DNA of 64,000 nt. It comes from Henckelia pumila (lineage: Eukaryota; Streptophyta; Magnoliopsida; Lamiales; Gesneriaceae). A program made the translations under genes and the position numbers. Where the stretch lies: NCBI RefSeq assembly GCF_033568475.1, contig NC_133121.1, forward strand, positions 3,348,001-3,412,000. Direction: 5' to 3'. The notes beneath the pieces are model-generated. The model worked only from the letters and a program-made list of their open reading frames with translations. It was not told the origin of the DNA and searched no databases. Below are positions 56,874-64,000 of this stretch, piece by piece (the stretch's first letter is position 1; every line of letters starts with the position of its first letter).

Positions 56874-59174
56874 ATGGCTACTCTTCTACTTCGCATCCTC
56901 CTCCTTACTCTCACACTGACCCAAATAAATTGTGATCCAACGGCCAAAACTTACATTGTCAGAGTGGACAGTTCATCCAAGCCGTCAGTTTTCCCCACTC
57001 ATTACCACTGGTACACCTCTGAGTTCACGGAATCCGCCACCATTCTCCATGTGTACGACACTGTTTTCGAAGGATTTTCTGCAGTTTTGACCCCAAAGCA
57101 GGCTGCTGCAGCTCTTCAGCATCCATCGGTGCTAGCTTCTTTCGAAGATCGCCGCCGGGAGCTTCATACCACAAGATCTCCGCAGTTTCTTGGGCTTCGG
57201 AACCAGAGAGGTCTGTGGTCGGAGTCTGATTACGGTTCTGATGTTATTATTGGAGTTTTTGATACTGGGATTTGGCCTGAGCGCCGGAGCTTTTCTGATT
57301 TGAATCTTGGCCCGGTTCCGAGAAGGTGGAAGGGCGTTTGCGAAGCTGGTGTGAAGTTTAGCTGGAAAAATTGTAACAGAAAAATTGTTGGAGCTAGGTT
57401 TTTTGCTAAAGGGCATGAGGCTGCTGCTGGATTTGGAGGGATTGTCGGTGGAATTAACGAAACCATCGAGTTCAAGTCCCCGAGGGATGCAGATGGGCAT
57501 GGGACCCACACGGCGTCGACGGCTGCCGGAAGGCACGCTTTTCGTGCGAGCATGGAGGGTTACGCTTCTGGAATAGCGAAAGGCGTGGCGCCGAAGGCTC
57601 GTTTGGCTGTGTACAAAGTGTGCTGGAACAAAGCTGGGTGCTTTGATTCAGACATTTTGGCGGCATTTGACGCTGCCGTGAATGACGGTGTCGACGTCAT
57701 CTCTATCTCCATCGGCGGCGGTGACGGAGTTTCCTCGCCATATTATCTCGACCCTATAGCAATCGGAGCTTACGGTGCTGTTTCACGGGGGATTTTCGTC
57801 TCCTCCTCCGCTGGAAACGACGGCCCCAATGGTATGTCAGTAACTAACCTTGCGCCGTGGCTGACCACCGTCGGTGCCGGCACTATCGACCGTAATTTTC
57901 CGGCAGAGGTCGTTCTCGGTGACGGCAGAAAATTTTTCGGTGTCTCTTTGTATTCAGGCAAACCATTGTATGGCAAAATGTATCATCTAGTTTACCCCGG
58001 TAAATCAGGTGTCCTCTCTGCCTCCCTTTGTATGGAAAATTCACTGGATCCCAACTCTGTTAGAGGCAAGATTGTGATATGTGATCGTGGCAGCAGCCCG
58101 CGCGTGGCCAAAGGATTGGTCGTGAAGAAAGCCGGCGGGGTTGGAATGATCCTCGCCAATGGTGTGTCCAATGGCGAAGGTTTAGTGGGCGATGCTCACT
58201 TGCTTCCAGCTTGCGCCATTGGCTCTGATGAAGGTGATAAAATTAAGGCATATTTATCATCCAATCCAGAGGCCACCGCCACGATAAACTTCCGGGGCAC
58301 GGTCATTGGAATCAAACCGGCTCCGGTTGTGGCCTCATTTTCTGGCAGGGGGCCGAATGGGTTGAACCCGGAGATTCTTAAACCGGATTTGATTGCCCCT
58401 GGAGTTAACATCTTGGCTGCCTGGACGGAAGCAGTTGGCCCGACTGGCCTGGATTTGGACACTCGAAAAACCGAGTTTAATATCCTTTCGGGCACATCCA
58501 TGGCTTGCCCTCATGTAAGTGGTGCAGCAGCTTTGCTTAAATCAGCGCACCCGGATTGGAGCCCTGCTGCGATCCGGTCTGCTTTGATGACCACTGCCAA
58601 TTTGTATGATAATTCTTGGAACCCAGTTCTTGATGAGTCCAGCAAAAAACCAGCAACTCCGTACGATTATGGAGCCGGGCACTTGAACTTGGATTTAGCT
58701 ATGGATCCTGGACTCGTTTATGACCTGAAAAACGATGACTATGTGAGCTTCTTGTGCGCTCTAGAATACGGCCCAAAGACTATTCAAGTGATCACTCGAT
58801 CACGGGTGAGTTGTCCGGTTAGGAAGCAATTGCCAGAGAGTTTGAATTATCCATCAATATCGGCGTTATTTCCAAGCTCGTCCAAAGGGGCATCCAAAAA
58901 GGTGTTCTTTCGAATGGTGACGAATGTGGGAGAGGCAAATGCGGTTTATCAAGTGAGAGTCGAGCAGCCTAAGGGGGTCAAGGTCAGTGTTAAGCCCGAG
59001 AAGTTGGTCTTCTCCGAGTCCGTCAGGAGGCTCGGGTACTATGTTACAATTACCGTTGACGCTAATAACTTGGTGATGGGTGAATCCGGGGCTCTGTTTG
59101 GATCACTTTCTTGGCTCGATGGGAAGCATGTGGTTCGTAGCCCCATCGTGGTCACACAAATCGACCCGTTGTAG
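56874..59174 (+). CDS. SBT1.6: subtilisin-like serine protease SBT1.6 type
   Basis: Intronless, 766 residues. Signal peptide 1-20; I9 inhibitor prodomain about 25-98; S8 catalytic domain with Asp130 (GVFDTGIWPE), His209 (DADGHGTHTAS), oxyanion Asn315 (SSAGNDGPN) and Ser542 (SGTSMACPHVSG); protease-associated domain inserted at about 350-480 (VRGKIVICDRGSSPRVAKG); Fn3-like C-terminal domain from about 655. The text matches Arabidopsis SBT1.6 (At4g34980) almost motif for motif, including RRRELHTTRSPQFLGL and KHVVRSPIVVTQ. It should be a secreted protease activated by prodomain removal and acting in the apoplast; natural substrates are not inferable. All catalytic residues are present. The ATG precedes the hydrophobic leader and follows a C/T-rich leader. 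Confidence 0.97.
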   Translation: MATLLLRILLLTLTLTQINCDPTAKTYIVRVDSSSKPSVFPTHYHWYTSEFTESATILHVYDTVFEGFSAVLTPKQAAAALQHPSVLASFEDRRRELHTTRSPQFLGLRNQRGLWSESDYGSDVIIGVFDTGIWPERRSFSDLNLGPVPRRWKGVCEAGVKFSWKNCNRKIVGARFFAKGHEAAAGFGGIVGGINETIEFKSPRDADGHGTHTASTAAGRHAFRASMEGYASGIAKGVAPKARLAVYKVCWNKAGCFDSDILAAFDAAVNDGVDVISISIGGGDGVSSPYYLDPIAIGAYGAVSRGIFVSSSAGNDGPNGMSVTNLAPWLTTVGAGTIDRNFPAEVVLGDGRKFFGVSLYSGKPLYGKMYHLVYPGKSGVLSASLCMENSLDPNSVRGKIVICDRGSSPRVAKGLVVKKAGGVGMILANGVSNGEGLVGDAHLLPACAIGSDEGDKIKAYLSSNPEATATINFRGTVIGIKPAPVVASFSGRGPNGLNPEILKPDLIAPGVNILAAWTEAVGPTGLDLDTRKTEFNILSGTSMACPHVSGAAALLKSAHPDWSPAAIRSALMTTANLYDNSWNPVLDESSKKPATPYDYGAGHLNLDLAMDPGLVYDLKNDDYVSFLCALEYGPKTIQVITRSRVSCPVRKQLPESLNYPSISALFPSSSKGASKKVFFRMVTNVGEANAVYQVRVEQPKGVKVSVKPEKLVFSESVRRLGYYVTITVDANNLVMGESGALFGSLSWLDGKHVVRSPIVVTQIDPL

Positions 59175-59179
59175 GTAGA

Positions 59180-60890
59180 AAATTCGGAACTTGATCATGG
59201 TTCCTTCATCATAGAATTATCCCATGGAGGATGAGTTGTAGAGTAAGCTGGGAAAGGGCAGATGGTTTTTAGTTTGTGTGTTTTGGTATGAATTTTTTAT
59301 ATTACTTCTGAGTTATTTTTCTCTTAGTTTGTTGCTTGTGAGTACTGTGAATACTGAATAGTGTGATGTACTTATGAGAATCAAATGTTGTTTGGTGCTC
59401 TCATTTTATTGTCATGTAAAATAGAGTGCAAGAAAGAGAAGCATTATTTGGAGTTCTGCAGTGTTGTGTTGTGCCCACATCCCATTCATTAAACATAGGA
59501 ACCGCACATAAAGACTACTGTTGTGCTTCTGACACAACTAACTTAGTTCAATTTTCACTATTGAATTTAACATACATCAACTCAAAATTAAAGTCCTTTG
59601 AAGTATAAATAAATACTTGTATAATTCTTATCCATTGAATGTTTGAATTCAATTCAAATTATTGCTCGAATCGAGTTGGAAGCAGAAACGGTCGATTTTG
59701 GGATATAAAGTATACATCAAATTGCAAACTCAAGATATAAATTTTTTTACTATTAATTTATTTTCATTCTTCTTGGCGTAGCATGATTTATGGGACCTAT
59801 ATTGTTATGCTATTCAGTTGCAAATAAAATTTTGTAAATCATTAGTTCTAAAGTGGACATATTTGTTGTTAACATTATTGTTAGTAAAGTGAATTTTATA
59901 TTAAAATCAATATGGCCAATTAAAGCAAAAGAACAGTAATCTAAATTTATGGAATGAAAAATGAGCTAGGGGTTCCACATCCCATTATCAAAGGCTATAA
60001 TTGAGTCTTCCAATCTTGTTCCACATGGGATGCCAATTATTTTCCATTCCACCTATGTAGACATATAGGTATGTAGTAGTTAAAAAAAAGGAAAAAAAGA
60101 AAAAGAAAAAGGGGAGGGGTTGGGGTTTGGGGGTCGATTTTATATTTTATTTTAGCTAGTGTATGAGTTTGTGGAGTAGGTAAAAAGTTATATCAATGAT
60201 CAGAAGTTTGATTTTTTTTTTCTAGCACTTTCTCAGACAAGCTTATCGAAAGAAGCTTGTCCAGTGCAATTTACCCAACTAATGTGAGTTGTGCATACTA
60301 TTCTGTTGGTTTGAGGTTTTACGATGTGTACATCAATAAGTAACAACTACGAGTTTTTAAATCATAAAAAAAGGGTCAATTTTTTAATTTTTTAAATTAT
60401 TATATGTGAGTCAATAAATTTTGAAATGTGCCATAAGATACATATATCAATGTCAATACTATATGCATGCAAAAATTAATAAGATGAAATTGGAAAGAAA
60501 TTTATATAGTGCCATAATAAATTGATTATGAAATCGGAACCAATTGTATGGGGCTAATGAGTCATGTCAAGAGATTAATTGCAATTGACAAGAGCCTACC
60601 GACTAAAATGCAAGCCCGATTCTTATACGTAAATCTTTGAAAAGATCTTTTCCAAAAACAATTAAGAAAAAAATCTTTAAAACGACAAAATAATTGTGAC
60701 AAATATCATCATCTCACAGATAAAAAAGTTTCGTATCCTCTCGATTATTTATATTTTAAATTTTGTTTGATTGACAGTATAACAAGATATGTGGTCCTTG
60801 GATAAGACTACTTCTTCAGATTAAAATCAATATTCATTACAATGAAGGAATTTTTTTAAATATAATTTATAAAGTGGAACTTATCTTTCA
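59180..60890. other. 3' flank of subtilase and intergenic spacer
   Basis: The subtilase 3' UTR probably extends to about 59.4 kb. The remainder is AT-rich, with an A/G-rich tract at 60.08-60.13 kb and no recognised gene. Confidence 0.5.
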
Positions 60891-61254
60891 TCTCATTTGA
60901 CATTAAAATAGATGTTGTGGAGGCACTGTCAAAACAATCTACTGTATACATCAAACTTTTATTGCAGATATCATATTTACATTCTCAGTATGGGAATGGA
61001 ATTGCCATTTACATATTGCGTGCATTCCATTGCGTACTTGAATCAAACCTTCACACAAAATGTACAGGTTTCGTTCCGAAATTTTTTTCGGTATCATTGG
61101 ACTAGGCCAAAGTGCAGACCTTGTTTCGGTCTCTAGAGAAATGGGGCGCAATCTTTATCATTATACTGAGAATGAAACCTATAAGCTGCACCACATAAAT
61201 GAAGGATTTTAGTCCAAGAGATGGCTATATTATTGTATTTAGGAATGAGAGTAA

Positions 61255-63792
61255 TTATTGCGAAGAAAATCCAAGTACCCAAGAAAGTCCAAGGCAGAGG
61301 ATACTGAAGCCAGGGAAGTTGAAAGGAGCTTCATCGGACAAGAATAGAGCTGGAAAACAAAGTTAAGATGAGAATACGCAAACCATTCCAACACACGAAG
61401 ATGTGGAAGTTTTTGTTTACAATTCGCAACCGTTCCAAGTCCAACACATGAACATGTACCTGAAAGAGGACTGAATGCCAGTGGAGAGACCGCATTGGCG
61501 AGTGAAGCGACGCTCAACATGCATCCTTGGGCAATCCCCTGATACAATTAAAGCAAACACAAAGTCCAAATGTCAATGTTCCACCACAGAATGAAAACCG
61601 ATCCTATTCGGATTGAAAGTTTACAGGCCTTTAAGAAAGTATAACCTGTTCGCAGGGTCCAACTTGCTTTGAAATAATGCATCTTATCTGTAAGTTACAG
61701 AGACATTTTTTTTTTCTCAAATATTGGTAAAACTAATAGTAGAATCGGATGACGACTGAAAGTTTGCGCAGCTTACACTAGGACTAGCAAGGAAAAGGAA
61801 GGTTCCCAGCAAAGCAGAGGCATAAGGTACCTGCAGATTATGCAAGTGATTAGGACTTGAAACAAAGTTTTCAATGAAAAAAATTCAAGTACTATTCATG
61901 GGGATTCAAATTGTATGAGATAGATTAGATCCGAAAATCTTACCCATGGAGTCCATGCTATGCTGTAAAATAACATCTGCACAAAACCAAAAAGACAAAA
62001 AATGCAACTAAGAATCTCACTATTTTCCAGAGGATTCAAAAATTTACTGCCATAAAAGAAAGGTTCAAGAGTTGGGAAGTAGCATACATTCAGAAATCCA
62101 GCAAAAAGTCCTATAGAAAGCAGTGTCTCCTCTCCCAGAATTGGACCAAGGACTGGCATCAAGAGCATCTTCAAACATGTTTCAAATTTCACAGATCAAT
62201 CGCCAAACCCGACCGATTAATAGAAAACATAGGAAAACACATAAGACATAAGCAATTGTAAGATACATTTGATAAGGTTGCTCCAATGTAGGTGATGAGC
62301 CATATATCAGCAAATTGATCTTTCCCGAACTGGAATCTTGCCTTCAAGTAATACTGCAGAGAAAAAAAAAAAAGGTACATGATTGTTGACATAATTCCGG
62401 CTTCCTGTTTCATTTAATCACATTCAGTGCAATACAATGCCAATACTACAACATTGAGTAAAAGGTGAAAATTCAGAAAAAGCAAAGATCAGAAAAGGAT
62501 TCGTCGGAAGTAAGATAACAGCCAGTATGAATGTCCATGAAAAACTCAGCAGTTTGCTACATGCTGGGATGGATTTGTCATATACAGTGAAAACTTAAAA
62601 GAATCACGTTTTGATCATTACTAGAAAAGTAACATAAACATAGAGGGAGTGAGTGTACGGTACCATCAAGAAAGCTTGAACTCCTGCCTCCGAAAGGCCA
62701 TTGAAGAAAGATATAGCTGTTGCGAGCGAAAGAGTAGTGCTGCAGATACAATCAGAGATCGAAATGACTTGTCATTTCATAAAATCCATCAGAATTCTCA
62801 ATCACGCTGAAAATCGGCAAATTGTCCATGTATTGCATAACACGACTTCAAGAATCATGAATGCAATAGAAGCCATATTAGAGGCAAAAGTAAACCTTGT
62901 ACCATGATAGTAGAAAAAAAATAAATAGGTCAGATTATTGAAGTGACAATTATGTGGAGAAGTATTTGAAAATGCAATCTGTTTCAGCAGTGAGTTAATG
63001 CAGCACATCAATATGAAAAAACCAATCAAGAAATCCGAGATTGCATATAAAAATGATGAACAGAAAGATAAAAACTCTACACCCTATCCATGAAAATGGC
63101 TGAGAAAGCAGCATGTTTTTAAATAATGGAGTTCAAACTGAGGCCGAAATCACAGGCAGGTAATCACCCTACCTGCTCCTCAGCATTTGAACTAAATCCC
63201 GGAGAAATGAGCCTTTTGTGTCCTCTGTCTTCTTCATTGTTCCATTATCAGTCTCATTGGCTTCAGTCCCTGGCTTCAAGATTGGCTGCTCCAGAGCATT
63301 AACATGGTGGGGTGTCCGTGTCTCCTGAAGAAAGACTCTCATGTACACTGCTGCAACAACAGATACAACTGCTGCTACCTGCAACGAATAGAAACGTTAA
63401 ACTGGCCAGCTGCCGAAACACAGAGGATACTAAAGGGTAGCATGCTTGTTATAGGAACCTGAAATATCTGAGTAGGGGGGAGTAATCTGGCAGCTAATGT
63501 ACCACAGACGGTTCCTGCGGATACTACACCAGACAAGAGTCCAAACGCCGAGACACGTTTCCCCTCTGATACATTGTCTGCCTGAATAAAATTGTTTACA
63601 TCTAATGATCAAAACAGTAACTGTGAACAATATTCGTGTACAGAAACACTAAGTATAAATGTGACAATGTTTTACTAACCAAATAACCAAGGGAAAGGCA
63701 GATGAGACCACCATCGCTGATCATGGAAGCTAAAGTCTTCAAAGCAAAATACACATAGAAGGAAGTCGATGTCCGATTCACTGCCAATATCA
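61255..63792 (-). CDS. MFS transporter, hippocampus-abundant-transcript-like (3' eleven exons; gene continues past right edge)
   Basis: Minus-strand exons, 5' to 3': 63792-63680, 63581-63459, 63378-63173, 62739-62664, 62353-62267, 62168-62088, 61976-61944, 61830-61777, 61687-61646, 61538-61460, 61349-61255 (TAA). All introns are GT-AG and the frame is open throughout, giving about 328 residues. It is the C-terminal two thirds of a 12-helix major-facilitator protein like Arabidopsis At2g16970-At2g16990 (HIAT1/tetracycline-resistance-like). Signatures are LKTLASMISDGGLICLSLGY, ADNVSEGKRVSAFGLLSG, VAAVYMRVFLQET, a loop of about 45 polar residues, then YYLKARFQFGKDQFADIW, GPILGEETLLSIGLF, IISKQVGPCEQG and PLAFSPLSG. 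The N-terminal exons lie beyond 64000. Substrate unknown. The 3' UTR extends toward 60.9 kb. Confidence 0.9.
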
Positions 63793-64000
63793 CTGCACAC
63801 AATTCCCAGATAAAACATGTAGATAAATAGAAAATGTTGTGTAAAGTTAAGATTTTAGGCAAAATAAAATAACAGAAACTTCCAAGAACGCGATGTGGTT
63901 CGACTTTTTGCCTACTACACAGGGCAAAATAGATGAAAAGAACCATATCAGCAGAAGAAAACCACTAAAGCTCGAAAAACACGAATATTTAGAAACCTTA

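Noticed and set aside
57132-58501. Several minus-strand frames inside the subtilase
   Set aside because: Antisense shadows of a strongly conserved coding region.
1-64000. tRNA, rRNA, CRISPR or riboswitch
   Set aside because: Looked for cloverleaf box words and regularly spaced identical repeats with unique spacers; none found.

Overview
This window is nuclear DNA of a flowering plant, most likely a core eudicot. The evidence is intron-containing genes with GT-AG junctions, plant-only families (dirigent proteins, an Ole e 1/proline-rich protein, an SBT1-type subtilase, a cold-shock/glycine-rich/zinc-knuckle protein), AAACCCTA boxes near start codons, AT-rich spacers and many plant transposons. 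An asterid is plausible, but that is only an inference from overall gene style.

Layout. 0-5 kb: an intronless cyclophilin (1.72-2.24 kb) and a three-exon secreted Ole e 1-like proline-rich protein (3.50-4.64 kb). 5-7.7 kb: a dirigent gene on the minus strand and a broken dirigent copy on the plus strand. 8.3-22.5 kb: a transposon pile-up made of an LTR-like block, an Athila-like gypsy 5' end, a 5'-truncated chromovirus with its 3' LTR, and a CACTA-type terminus. Between the chromovirus and the CACTA end lie fragments of a 14-3-3 gene and of an SDR (cinnamoyl-CoA-reductase-like) gene; the 14-3-3 fragment is split by a solo LTR with clear target-site duplications. 23.8-46.7 kb: the main dirigent cluster, made of repeated modules that contain three intact-looking genes (30.4, 32.9 and 46.0 kb) and two pseudogenes (26.4 and 42.6 kb). 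It is broken up by a nearly whole young Copia element (36.3-42.5 kb), a solo Copia-type LTR, a Copia fragment, a small Helitron and hAT-like MITEs. 46.7-56.8 kb: AT-rich spacer with MITEs and tandem repeats around the cold-shock-domain gene (52.06-52.72 kb, minus). 56.8-64 kb: an intronless subtilase of the SBT1.6 type and, on the minus strand, the 3' eleven exons of an MFS membrane transporter that runs off the right edge.

Functional reading. The dirigent array (seven loci counting pseudogenes) is the only gene cluster. Its genes encode small secreted beta-barrel proteins thought to steer phenoxy-radical coupling or related cyclisations in the cell wall. The visible copies fall into two types, type 1 (5.1, 30.4 and 46.0 kb) and type 2 (7.0, 26.4, 32.9 and 42.6 kb), which recur in the same order, so the array grew by module duplication and then decayed by transposon insertion. 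The remaining genes look like unrelated single-copy neighbours. I found no tRNA, rRNA or CRISPR. The most unusual structure is the probable gene-capturing CACTA remnant at 19.36-22.5 kb.
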